From Chryseobacterium sp. SORGH_AS_0447 (GTDB lineage: Bacteria; Bacteroidota; Bacteroidia; Flavobacteriales; Weeksellaceae): 64,000 nt of DNA. Location of the stretch: contig NZ_JAUTAR010000001.1 in NCBI RefSeq assembly GCF_030818695.1, positions 1,358,501-1,422,500 on the forward strand, given 5' to 3'. The notes under the pieces are model-generated. The model had not been told where the DNA came from. It was given only the letters and a program-made list of their open reading frames with translations, and ran no database searches. Below, piece after piece: positions 33,330 through 40,976 of this stretch (positions are counted from its first letter, which is position 1; each line of letters opens with the position of its first letter). The translations under genes and the position numbers were made by a program.

Positions 33330-33337
33330 CAAATATA
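33330..33337 (-). promoter_or_regulatory. -7 element TATATTTG of the tyrS leader
   Basis: Exact TAnnTTTG on the minus strand, CAGCA and then the leader ATG. It gives the leader a nearly leaderless start. Confidence 0.6.
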
Positions 33338-33361
33338 GAAATTTTATCTCTAGCTTTCAGG

Positions 33362-33982
33362 TTAATTGCTGTGAAGCCTTAAAATATTTCCTTTGTAAAA
33401 TTTTGTACAGTCATACAGCTCGGAGAAATGCTGGTGTACTTTTGGCGCTTGCGTTACGGCAGAGGTTTTTTCCTGAAGTACGGTTTCCGCAAGGGAATAA
33501 AGATTCCTGTTGCCTGCTTTCAGATAATCAAAATGAAAGTTGGTGCTGTCTTTTTCATTCATTATTCCTGAAAAAAAGATTCCGTAGATCAGAAACTGAT
33601 TAAAAGTGTCTGCATCTGTTTTGTACCCGAGGCTGATCTCCGAATGTTTTTCATAATCCGACTGGATCTGATGAAAGATTTCCGTTTCCGAAGAATCTGA
33701 AATTTCATGGAAAATATCGATCCCGTGAATAAATAGCTGGGCTTTCAGCTCTTCCGGATCAGCACTGCATCTGGCATTGAACCATTTAAGAATACCTTCC
33801 AGCTCTTCTTTTGAAATATCGTCAATATGATGAAGTGTTTTTTTCTTGATAAGCTCCAGGCTTGTTTTTCTGTCTTCTTCTAAAAATTGGAGAACATGCT
33901 CTTCTTCACGGCAGAGTTTGTTGTATAAATTGATTTTTGCTACAACCGGATTGGTCTTTATGAAGTAAAGTTTTTCTGCCAT
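33362..33982 (-). CDS. Hypothetical protein
   Basis: Not recognised. 206 residues, mostly helical and charged, with no signal peptide and no membrane segment. The N-terminal part ('REEEHVLQFLEEDRKTSLELIKKKT') suggests a coiled coil at about 22-60. No zinc or nucleotide motif is seen. It is followed by the tyrS leader unit and preceded by the TPR gene on the same strand, separated by 138 bases. Confidence 0.65.
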   Translation of the reverse strand: MAEKLYFIKTNPVVAKINLYNKLCREEEHVLQFLEEDRKTSLELIKKKTLHHIDDISKEELEGILKWFNARCSADPEELKAQLFIHGIDIFHEISDSSETEIFHQIQSDYEKHSEISLGYKTDADTFNQFLIYGIFFSGIMNEKDSTNFHFDYLKAGNRNLYSLAETVLQEKTSAVTQAPKVHQHFSELYDCTKFYKGNILRLHSN

Positions 33983-34120
33983 AATCTTATGTGATGCTTT
34001 GTTTCTGAGCCAATTTCATAACTAAGGTAATGAAAAAAAACACATAAAATCAGAGGACTTTACGATTTATCAGATTTTTAATGTTTTTCGATTATCTATA
34101 TGATTTTTTTAACTGTATAA

Positions 34121-34504
34121 TTAACGGGACTCAGGATCGAAATGCGCTTTAAAAGTCAGCGGATCTTCCTGCTTGTCTTCGGCTGTTTCCAGGTATTCGT
34201 GGTATTCTTCAGGATGTTTTCCCATATACGTCATGACAATGGCAAGGTTGATGAACAGGTTTTTATCAACGGAACCTAAGTTTAATGCTTTGTGAAGATA
34301 TTCCAGAGCGAGATCATCTTCTCCCATATCCGAATACACTGCCCCGATACTGATTAATGCAGCTGTATTCTGAGGTTCTTCAGATAAAATATCATCCAGC
34401 TCCTGAATCAGAAGATCATTGATTTGGTCCCAGTGATCTTCATTTTCCCAACGCTTGGCCTGAAGTTTTTTTACGTTTTCCAGTCTTTTGATTATGATAT
34501 TCAT
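34121..34504 (-). CDS. Tetratricopeptide-repeat protein
   Basis: A 127-residue helical protein. At least two TPR-like units are visible, about 42-75 ('NTAALISIGAVYSDMGEDDLALEYLHKAL') and 76-108 ('NLFINLAIVMTYMGKHPEEYHEYLETA'), with the conserved Ala/Gly/Leu spacing. TPR units bind partner proteins. The gene lies 25 bases downstream of the GNAT gene, so they form one transcript. Confidence 0.75.
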   Translation of the reverse strand: MNIIIKRLENVKKLQAKRWENEDHWDQINDLLIQELDDILSEEPQNTAALISIGAVYSDMGEDDLALEYLHKALNLGSVDKNLFINLAIVMTYMGKHPEEYHEYLETAEDKQEDPLTFKAHFDPESR

Positions 34505-34529
34505 GATTTAAATGAGAAATGTAAAATGC

Positions 34530-35003
34530 TTAAATTAAATGTTTTTCCATTTTGATATCTGCTCTTTCATAAAGTCCGGGTTCGAGCGGGATTTCTCGGA
34601 ACCCGTATTTTTGATAAAGATGTATGGCTGACTGTAACTTCGTATTGGAGTACAGGATCAGTTTTTCTGCGGATTGTTCCCTGGCAAAGCCGATGCAGTA
34701 CTCAAGCAAAGCCGTTCCGATCCCGTAACCTTGTGCTTTTTCGGAGACGGCCATTTTCCCGAGTTCGAAAACAGATCCGGATTTTTTCAGCAGGGAGGCC
34801 GTTCCCACAATTTCACCCTCCCGTTTTGCATAGAAGATGAACCCGCCTTTATCAATAATCTCCTTTTTAGGATTAGATAATGAAATCCGGTCGCCCTCTT
34901 CAATCCTGAAATATTTTTCCAGCCATTCGTAGTTAAGGATTCTAACAGGATCCTGAAGATCGTCGGAAAAGGGGATGATTTCAATTGAATGAAGAGATTT
35001 CAT
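34530..35003 (-). CDS. GNAT-family N-acetyltransferase
   Basis: A 157-residue acetyl-CoA-dependent transferase. Motif A is visible as 'ELGKMAVSEKAQGYGIGTALLEYCI' (Q/R-x-x-G-x-G/A at QGYGIG, the pyrophosphate loop), and the C-terminal beta-bulge 'LYSNTKLQSAIHLYQKYGFRE' with the Tyr at the acetyl site. Substrate unknown. First gene of a short minus-strand operon with the TPR gene. Confidence 0.9.
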   Translation of the reverse strand: MKSLHSIEIIPFSDDLQDPVRILNYEWLEKYFRIEEGDRISLSNPKKEIIDKGGFIFYAKREGEIVGTASLLKKSGSVFELGKMAVSEKAQGYGIGTALLEYCIGFAREQSAEKLILYSNTKLQSAIHLYQKYGFREIPLEPGLYERADIKMEKHLI

Positions 35004-35099
35004 AAGGGTTTTTTAATGTGTTCAACTAAAATTTTATCCCGTTAATTTTCATTTTCTTTAATCTGAAGTTTTAATTGGGATTTGGTATTTCTAAATTTT

Positions 35100-35172
35100 G
35101 TTTTGGTAACAGGACTTGAACTTGTATCCTCTTGGATGAAGATCAGAGGTATTCTGCTCATGAGTGATCCTA
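35100..35172 (-). ncRNA. Degenerate tRNA-like element (second copy)
   Basis: On the minus strand it lines up with the cloverleaf just upstream of it: CAGAAT of the D arm, a hairpin CCTCT/AGAGG with a CTTC tip in the anticodon position, and a T arm-like ACAAG-TTCAAGT-CCTGT (one mismatch in the stem), ending TTACC. The acceptor stem is only about half paired. It is either a decaying tRNA gene or a tRNA mimic. Its position directly after the first copy suggests they are one transcript. Confidence 0.5.
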
Positions 35173-35179
35173 AAAAATA

Positions 35180-35251
35180 GACAGGTGCAGGGCTCGAACC
35201 TGCGTCGATCCGGAAGAAGAGCCGGACATTCTACCACTGAATTAACCTGTC
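35180..35251 (-). tRNA. tRNA-like cloverleaf with an 8-nt anticodon loop; identity undetermined
   Basis: A complete cloverleaf of 72 nt: acceptor GACAGGT/ACCTGTC (7 bp), D arm ATTC-AGTGGTA-GAAT, anticodon stem TCCGG/CCGGA, variable TCGAC, T arm GCAGG-TTCGAGC-CCTGC. The anticodon loop is CTCTTCTT: eight bases, all pyrimidine, without the purine expected at position 37, so it is probably not a decoding tRNA in the usual way. No CCA is encoded; six T's follow. It begins one base after the stop of the 438-aa gene and is on the same strand, so it lies in that gene's 3' UTR. Confidence 0.65.
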
Positions 35252-35252
35252 T

Positions 35253-36569
35253 TTATTTATTAATCTTTCCTGAGAAAAATTTATTTTTTTTAAGTATTGT
35301 TGCCATAAATGGATTTGAAACCATTACTCCGTGCACAAGTTCGGGAGTCGGTTTATATTTTGCAATCGTGTGAGTTCTTGGGGCAATCCACCCGGACTTT
35401 TCCGGATCTATTCTCACCTCTTTGCAAATATCTGCAATTAATTTTTTATTACAAAAAGCTTTTCCTTCAAAAACTTCCCAAGGTAGTGGAAGTTTATTCC
35501 AGACTTCCGTATCCGGATCAATTTTACCTCCTGTTGCATAATGCCAGGCAACGACATCGGCCGCCATTAGCCTCATGACTTTTCCAAAGCAGAGATCATC
35601 CAGAATAACTTCCATTCCTAAGGAATAGACCAGATTCATCCAGCTATCCCTGGCTTTATTCCAGGCTCCTGCCGTATTATTCCATGTAGATGAATCATTT
35701 CCTTTTTTTACTGCCATGGTCTTTCTATTAATGTCATTGTTTTTCCATAAATCGCTCATAAATTCTGCAATCTCCTGGATAATTGAGGTCCATTTTCCCA
35801 AGAGTATCCCTTTTTGTTCCTCCGTTAAATGAGATAACGTTTCATCACTTGCGTAGATGTGAGAGACGGCCCACCAGTTAGTGTTTGCTTCGTTACTCCT
35901 ACATCTGTTGAATAACATTTCACAGATTTCATCAAAAGGCCTTTCCTGGCTATGATTAGTAAATGCACTTCTTACATTGCAGCGTGCATTATAGTAAGCA
36001 ATGAAACAAGCGGTGTTTATATCTGCACTAAAATCCCCGAAATTAATCGTGTGGCTTAACCCATGTTTTGAAATTTTCTGGAATTCCAGCTTTTTACTTT
36101 CAATAATAAATTTCTGCAGTCTTTTTTCTATCCTTTTTAAAAGTCGCCATTTTTTGTTATAACTCCTCTTGGAAATATCAAGGCCCACTTCTTTTCGTTC
36201 TGTTTTATTCAACCGGTCCGTTTTGAAATTATTCTGACCTACCGGTTTTGAAATTAGAGGAGAAATATCATATAAAAACTGTTCAATCCCTTCGGTCTTA
36301 CTGTAATCCGAATCTGAAAGATTTTGAACCCTGAAGATTTTAAGAGCTTTGTTAATCTGCCTGTCGGCTCCGATGACTTCACCGAAACTTTCCAGCATGG
36401 ATGTGTATCCAAAAAAACTTCTGTTTAAGGCACCTTGTGCAGCTTTTTCGAGGACTTCATTTTCAGCAGTAGTAAGTTTGTCCTGAATTATACCAGCAAT
36501 GATTTCTGCAACATCTTCCGGACGTTTGCGCTCGTTCAGGGTTTCATAAAGATTCTGAATATTATACAT
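35253..36569 (-). CDS. Unrecognised 438-aa protein followed by tRNA-like elements
   Basis: I do not recognise this protein. It has 438 residues, no signal or membrane segment, and is largely helical. The N-terminal part (1-110) is acidic; 118-170 is very basic ('KKWRLLKRIEKRLQKF'), as in nucleic-acid-binding proteins; 168-260 holds the most distinctive text ('ADINTACFIAYYNARCNVRSAF', with R200 and H206, a spacing allowed for HEPN RNases but without other support), and 290-345 is Trp-rich. It lies six bases downstream of a frameshifted small gene and one base upstream of a tRNA-like cloverleaf. An RNA-linked role is a guess from this context. Confidence 0.7.
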   Translation of the reverse strand: MYNIQNLYETLNERKRPEDVAEIIAGIIQDKLTTAENEVLEKAAQGALNRSFFGYTSMLESFGEVIGADRQINKALKIFRVQNLSDSDYSKTEGIEQFLYDISPLISKPVGQNNFKTDRLNKTERKEVGLDISKRSYNKKWRLLKRIEKRLQKFIIESKKLEFQKISKHGLSHTINFGDFSADINTACFIAYYNARCNVRSAFTNHSQERPFDEICEMLFNRCRSNEANTNWWAVSHIYASDETLSHLTEEQKGILLGKWTSIIQEIAEFMSDLWKNNDINRKTMAVKKGNDSSTWNNTAGAWNKARDSWMNLVYSLGMEVILDDLCFGKVMRLMAADVVAWHYATGGKIDPDTEVWNKLPLPWEVFEGKAFCNKKLIADICKEVRIDPEKSGWIAPRTHTIAKYKPTPELVHGVMVSNPFMATILKKNKFFSGKINK

Positions 36570-36575
36570 TGTTTT

Positions 36576-36856
36576 CTAAATATTAATTGGCTGATATCTT
36601 TCTTTAAAATCAGTCCCGCTATCATATTCTGCGGGATTCACAAAAGTAATAACTCCGATGTTGGAATTTAATTTCTGTTTTAAATCATGTAAATAAATTT
36701 CAGCTAGTGCAATGGTACCGTCAATCGTCAGGCTGAATATGGTTTTGTTATCATCCGTTATGTTGACACAAAAGAAATTCTATCAGGGTTGTCAATATTT
36801 TGATTCCAGTAAAATGTCTGCTGAACATAATCCGTATCTATAAAATAATCAATCAT
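36576..36856 (-). pseudogene. Small gene with a frameshift (about 93 aa if repaired)
   Basis: ATG at 36854-36856 opens MIDYFIDTDYVQQTFYW and stops after 32 codons at a TAA, but a -1 shift at the T4 run 36770-36773 (one T missing) restores a long frame with 'NITDDNKTIFSLTIDGTI' to a TAG at 36576-36578, six bases before the 438-aa ATG. The restored product is about 93 residues, soluble and unrecognised. It could be a sequencing indel or a real mutation. Confidence 0.55.
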
Positions 36857-37021
36857 TTATTTATTGCTTTCAAACTCTTTCTCACTATCCGGTCTGTAGG
36901 TATAATCTAAATTTAAATGTTCGTGTTTTGGTAGGTCTAAATTTAAAAGGTTAAATATTTTTTCGGATGACTTTCCGTCAAAATATACCTGGCAGACAAT
37001 ATCCTGTATAAATTCAATAAG
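36857..37021 (-). pseudogene. 5'-truncated gene remnant (about 54 codons)
   Basis: An open frame without ATG (LIEFIQDIVCQVYFDGKSSE ... EFESNK, stop at 36857-36859) starting right after a TGA and overlapping the next ATG region (stop TAA-ATG). It is the C-terminal piece of a gene whose 5' part is gone, perhaps cut off at the junction with the M3 peptidase terminator. Origin not recognised. Confidence 0.45.
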
Positions 37022-37022
37022 T

Positions 37023-37030
37023 CAAATTTA
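37023..37030 (-). promoter_or_regulatory. -7 element TAAATTTG before the decayed island
   Basis: Exact TAnnTTTG on the minus strand, just after the M3 terminator. It may drive the remnant, small gene, 438-aa gene and tRNA-like elements. Confidence 0.4.
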
Positions 37031-37068
37031 AAATAAAAAACCATTAAGCTGATTCACTTAATGGTTTA
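37031..37068 (-). terminator. Rho-independent terminator of the M3 peptidase gene
   Basis: AAACCATTAAG and CTTAATGGTTT pair around an 8-nt loop; T6 on the minus strand. Confidence 0.85.
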
Positions 37069-37077
37069 AAAATATTT

Positions 37078-39096
37078 TTACCCAAACGCCCTTTTCAATA
37101 GACTCTCCACTTTCGGTTCGCTTCCTCTGAAGCTTTTGTACAATTCCATCGGATCTTTGGTACCGCCGGAAGAAAGCAGGACTTTATATTTGGCGGCGAT
37201 TTCCGGATTGAATATCCCGTTTTCCTTGAAGTACTGGAAAGCGTCGGCATCGAGGACTTCTGCCCACTTGTAAGAATAATATCCTGCCGAATAACCACCC
37301 TGGAAAATATGCGAGAAGCTCGGGCTCATTGCCATTTCCGGATTGGCTGGATATAATTGGGTAGCTTTCGTATATTTATCCTCAAACTCCTTTACACTTT
37401 TATTCTCCAACTCTCCAACCTTGGTATGATAATTCATATCCAGCAGTCCGAAACCAAGCTGTCTGAGGGTTTGGTAGCCTTCCATGAAGTTTTTCGACTG
37501 GGCGATCTTTTCTATTTTTTCATCCGGCAATACTTCACCGGTTTTGTAATGTTTGGCGAATGTTTTTAAAAATTCCGGCTCGTAGCAGAAATTTTCAAGG
37601 AACTGGGACGGCAATTCCACAAAATCCCATTTCACAGAAGTCCCAGAAAGATTTGGATATTGGGTATTGGCCAGCATTCCGTGCAGGGCATGACCGAATT
37701 CATGGAACAAGGTAGTTACTTCTTGGAAGGTCAGTAAACTTGGCGTATCCTTTGTCGGTTTGCTGAAATTGCAGACGATGGAGATGTGCGGACGGGAATT
37801 TTCACCGTCTTTCTTATACTGGTTTTTATAGCTCGTCATCCAGGCTCCGGCTCTTTTGCCTTTTCGTGGGAAATAGTCTGCATATAATAGAGATTTGTAT
37901 TCCCCATTTTCTTTAACTTCATACACTTTTACATCTTCATGGTATTTCGGGACATCGTTTCTTTCCTCGAAAGTAAGTCCGAAAAGCTGGTTGGCTAATC
38001 CGAAAACGGCATCCTGAACCTGATTCAGAGGGAAATAAGGTTTCAGTTCCTCATCATTCAGATCGTATTTGGCTTTACGGAGTTTTTCCGCGTAGAAAGC
38101 GTGGTCATAAGCCTGCATTTCTTCAATACCGTCAGCTTTAGCCAATGCTTTCAATTCTTCGATTTCTTTTCCGGCGTACGGTTTTGCTTTGGTTAAAAGT
38201 TCGTTCAGGAAGTCGATTACTTTCGCAGGGGATTTCGCCATTCTTTCTTCCAGTACATATTCCGCATAGTTTTTATAGCCGAGCAGTTCTGCTTTCTGCT
38301 GTTTAAGTGAAAGAAGTTCTTTAACAAGATGCTGGTTATCAAATTCTCCACCGTCAAAAGACCTTTTACCGTTAGCCAAGGCCAGCTCCTTTCTCAGGTC
38401 GCGGTTTTCGGCGTACGTCATAAACGGGATATAGCTCGGGTACTGTAATGTTACGACCCAGCCTTCCAGGTTTCTCTCTTTTGCTTCCTCGGCATATTGT
38501 TCAAGAATAGCGTCGGGAATTCCTGCTAGATCTTCTTTGCTGGTGATGTGCTTGAAATAATTGTTCGTTGAGGCCAGAACATTCTGCCCGAACTGAAGCG
38601 ACTTTAAAGATAAATCCATATTGATTTTCTTTAGTTTTTCCTTGTCTTCTTCGTTCAGCAAAGCACCGCTTCTTACAAAACCTTTGTAGGTTTCATTGAG
38701 AAGCATCTGCTGTTCTTCGTTGAGGTTGTATTTTTCCTTTTCGTCGTAGACTTTTTTAATTTTGTTAAACAAAGCTTCGTTCTGGGAGATTTTCGAGGAA
38801 TATTCTGTCAGGATCGGGGAAACTTCCTGCGCAATCTGCTGCAGCTCGTCGCTGGTTTCGGCAGAATTTAAATTAAAGAATATATTGGAAGCCACATCCA
38901 GCTGCTCTCCGGAATAGGCCAGTGCTTCGATTACATTTTCGAAAGTAGGCTCTTCGGGGCTATTGACGATCGCATGGATCTCCTCTTCCGATTTCCGGAT
39001 CAGTTCCTTAAAAGCCGGAAGGTAATCGGCATTGCTGATCTGATCAAAAGGCGCTGAATGATATGGGGTATTAAATTTTTCTGTTAAAATATTCAT
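37078..39096 (-). CDS. M3-family oligopeptidase / dipeptidyl carboxypeptidase
   Basis: A 672-residue zinc metallopeptidase of the thimet/Dcp family, cytosolic (no signal peptide). HEFGH is at H465-E466-F-G-H469, and the third ligand is E494 in 'VELPSQ'; the domain 'FQEVTTLFHEFGHALH' is unmistakable. The size matches Dcp and PrlC-type enzymes, which cut short peptides left by proteases. It is closed by a hairpin terminator. Which of the two subtypes cannot be said. Confidence 0.95.
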   Translation of the reverse strand: MNILTEKFNTPYHSAPFDQISNADYLPAFKELIRKSEEEIHAIVNSPEEPTFENVIEALAYSGEQLDVASNIFFNLNSAETSDELQQIAQEVSPILTEYSSKISQNEALFNKIKKVYDEKEKYNLNEEQQMLLNETYKGFVRSGALLNEEDKEKLKKINMDLSLKSLQFGQNVLASTNNYFKHITSKEDLAGIPDAILEQYAEEAKERNLEGWVVTLQYPSYIPFMTYAENRDLRKELALANGKRSFDGGEFDNQHLVKELLSLKQQKAELLGYKNYAEYVLEERMAKSPAKVIDFLNELLTKAKPYAGKEIEELKALAKADGIEEMQAYDHAFYAEKLRKAKYDLNDEELKPYFPLNQVQDAVFGLANQLFGLTFEERNDVPKYHEDVKVYEVKENGEYKSLLYADYFPRKGKRAGAWMTSYKNQYKKDGENSRPHISIVCNFSKPTKDTPSLLTFQEVTTLFHEFGHALHGMLANTQYPNLSGTSVKWDFVELPSQFLENFCYEPEFLKTFAKHYKTGEVLPDEKIEKIAQSKNFMEGYQTLRQLGFGLLDMNYHTKVGELENKSVKEFEDKYTKATQLYPANPEMAMSPSFSHIFQGGYSAGYYSYKWAEVLDADAFQYFKENGIFNPEIAAKYKVLLSSGGTKDPMELYKSFRGSEPKVESLLKRAFG

Positions 39097-39244
39097 AGTC
39101 TGATTTTAATATTTGTAAATGTAACGATTCCTGCGAACCGACAGCGAAATTGCGCAAAAATAATGCCTGAGTAAAGCGGTGTGACAAAATTGACGGTATT
39201 GCATAATCTTGTCATATGCAAAGCCGGAATGTGCCGGAAATAAT

Positions 39245-39252
39245 TAATTTTG
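39245..39252 (+). promoter_or_regulatory. -7 element TAATTTTG
   Basis: Exact TAnnTTTG, 52 bases before the ATG of the SRPBCC gene. Confidence 0.5.
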
Positions 39253-39304
39253 ACAGCAGTCGAATCCTGACTTTATTAAAAAATAACCTTAAAATACGGT
39301 GACT

Positions 39305-39838
39305 ATGAAAACCTTCTTAAAAATTATCGGTATCCTTATTCTTTTGCTTATTGTTTATGCTGTTGTAGCCATGCTGGCGTTCGGTAACAATTATCATTAT
39401 GAAAAATCAATGGTAATCAATGCTCCGAAAGAGAAAGTCTGGCAACAGGTCAGTTCGATGAAAGCTTTCAACCAATGGAACCCGTGGATGAAGCTGGATC
39501 CGTCGATGAAAATTGCCTACTCCGGAAATGCTGGTGAAGTAGGAGACAAGTACTGCTGGGACAGCAAAGATGATCACGCAGGAGCTGGGTGTCAGGAAAT
39601 CAAAGAATTGGTTCCGGAGCAGAAGCAGAAAACAGAAATGATTTTTATAAGACCATTTGCGGGTGAGGCGACTTCCGAAATTATGCTGTCTCCAGAAGGA
39701 AATGCAACGAAGGTAACCTGGACGATGGATACGGAACAGGATGCCATGATGAAGGTCATGAGACCGATGATGGATTACCAGATGGGAAAATCTTACGAAG
39801 AAGGACTGAACAACCTGAAAAAATTAGCTGAAAAATAA
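39305..39838 (+). CDS. SRPBCC (polyketide-cyclase-type) protein with N-terminal membrane anchor
   Basis: A 177-residue protein: one transmembrane segment (about 4-24), then a SRPBCC domain from 'SMVINAPKEKVWQQVSSMKAFNQWNPW', the standard opening of the polyketide cyclase/dehydrase family. Such domains carry a hydrophobic ligand cavity. The anchor would place it facing the periplasm. The ATG at 39305 is used rather than the GTG at 39299. It ends in a hairpin terminator. Ligand unknown. Confidence 0.85.
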   Translation: MKTFLKIIGILILLLIVYAVVAMLAFGNNYHYEKSMVINAPKEKVWQQVSSMKAFNQWNPWMKLDPSMKIAYSGNAGEVGDKYCWDSKDDHAGAGCQEIKELVPEQKQKTEMIFIRPFAGEATSEIMLSPEGNATKVTWTMDTEQDAMMKVMRPMMDYQMGKSYEEGLNNLKKLAEK

Positions 39839-39842
39839 AATG

Positions 39843-39872
39843 AAAGCCTTGTCGACGGACAAGGCTTTATTA
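39843..39872. terminator. Hairpin terminator between convergent genes
   Basis: AAAGCCTTGTC pairs exactly with GACAAGGCTTT around GACG. Confidence 0.8.
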
Positions 39873-39873
39873 T

Positions 39874-40236
39874 TTAATATTCTTTTTTACCAATTTCGTT
39901 AATTGAATTATAATTCCCTTGTCCTTTCGGGTTCGGACCGTATTCGTTGGGTCCGTGATCACTGTCGGCAAACAACATCCACAGGCCATAAAAAGGAATG
40001 ATCTGGAACCATCCGGAGTTGCCGCGGTCATGGCATCTCTTTGCCCCTTGTGCCAACATAAACCAAATTAAAGGAATAGCCAAAAGTAAAAAGATGATAA
40101 GAACGGTTCCTGAAGGTTCATCATTATTAAAAGTGAAAAGATTAAAAGGAACAGAAAATGCTAAATAAATAAGATAAGACAATCCGTACTCTGTTCTTCT
40201 GATTCTGCCGTTGAAGGAAAACGGTGCTTTAAACAT
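39874..40236 (-). CDS. DUF805 membrane protein
   Basis: A 120-residue inner-membrane protein. The DUF805 pattern is clear: N-terminal 'FNGRIRRTEYG', hydrophobic segments (about 17-36, 45-65, 78-90), and 'RCHDRGNSGWF' between. The family function is unknown. Monocistronic, convergent with the SRPBCC gene. Confidence 0.9.
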   Translation of the reverse strand: MFKAPFSFNGRIRRTEYGLSYLIYLAFSVPFNLFTFNNDEPSGTVLIIFLLLAIPLIWFMLAQGAKRCHDRGNSGWFQIIPFYGLWMLFADSDHGPNEYGPNPKGQGNYNSINEIGKKEY

Positions 40237-40372
40237 GATATTAGTTTTAAAATTAAGACCGTAAAAATAGAAATAATTTTTAAAAATTGAAAAAATAAAT
40301 CAAACTGTTATTTTATGTTAAGCTGAATAGAGATTATTTAAAAAATATTATCTTTATATAAAGATTCGATAC

Positions 40373-40822
40373 ATGGAGAAGATAGTATTTGAAAAGAACA
40401 ACATCAGGAATTATGTAAAAGACGTAATTGCCGGAAAAATAGAGAAACTGAAAAATTTTATAGAATTTACCCTTGAAGCAAGCCGCGAAATAAAAAAGAC
40501 CCCGAAATATGACAGCATGAGAGAAGAAATGCAGGAAGAAATCTACCAGATGCAACGTCAGCTGGGAGCGTTGCATGATCTTCGAAGAAACATGGGCAAA
40601 GTTCTGAACAATTCTACCGACAGGGTGCAGCTGGGTTCATTGGTGATTACTAATAAAGCCCGGTTTTATATTTCGGTCTCTCTGGGGGAATTTTTCTTTG
40701 AAGGCGACCGCTTTTATGCGATTTCCTCAGAAAGTCCCATGGCTAAAAAAATGATGGGCATGAAGCCCGGCGATGAATTTACCTTAAATAAAATCCATCA
40801 GAAGATTGTCGAGGTTTTGTAA
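40373..40822 (+). CDS. GreA/GreB-like transcription-factor-type protein
   Basis: A 149-residue protein with a helical N-terminal half (about 5-75, two antiparallel helices) and a C-terminal half resembling the GreA C-terminal FKBP-like domain: 'VQLGSLVITNKARFYISVSLGEFF' and 'ISSESPMAKKMMGMKPGDEF', where GreA has SPIGRALLGKKVGD. The Asp and Glu of the GreA tip (used to feed Mg2+ to RNA polymerase) cannot be found clearly, so cleavage stimulation is doubtful; an Rnk/TraR-like role at the RNA polymerase secondary channel is possible. Confidence 0.65.
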   Translation: MEKIVFEKNNIRNYVKDVIAGKIEKLKNFIEFTLEASREIKKTPKYDSMREEMQEEIYQMQRQLGALHDLRRNMGKVLNNSTDRVQLGSLVITNKARFYISVSLGEFFFEGDRFYAISSESPMAKKMMGMKPGDEFTLNKIHQKIVEVL

Positions 40823-40859
40823 GTAAAAAGTAAAAAGTAAAAAGTAAAAAGTAAAAAGT
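40817..40859. repeat. Tandem repeat AGTAAAA x5-6 (7 bp)
   Basis: Uninterrupted 7-bp units TAAAAAG/AGTAAAA just after the stop codon of the GreA-like gene. Slippage-prone; part lies at the 3' end of the transcript. Confidence 0.9.
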
Positions 40860-40964
40860 AGTTTTGATAAACAACCATTACTAATTACCCATTGTTTATC
40901 ATCCATTAAGAATCCACTCCAAACATTACATCCTTCATCCTGCTTCCGGCTTTCATCTTTTTCG

Positions 40965-40972
40965 TAATTTTG
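40965..40972 (+). promoter_or_regulatory. -7 element TAATTTTG four bases from the nitroreductase ATG
   Basis: TAATTTTG-TTTC-ATG; another case of the leaderless spacing. Confidence 0.6.
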
Positions 40973-40976
40973 TTTC

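Noticed and set aside
35850..35960. R200-x5-H206 in the 438-aa protein as a HEPN RNase site.
   Set aside because: Only the spacing fits; no helical-pair context or second motif is recognisable, so no RNase claim is made.
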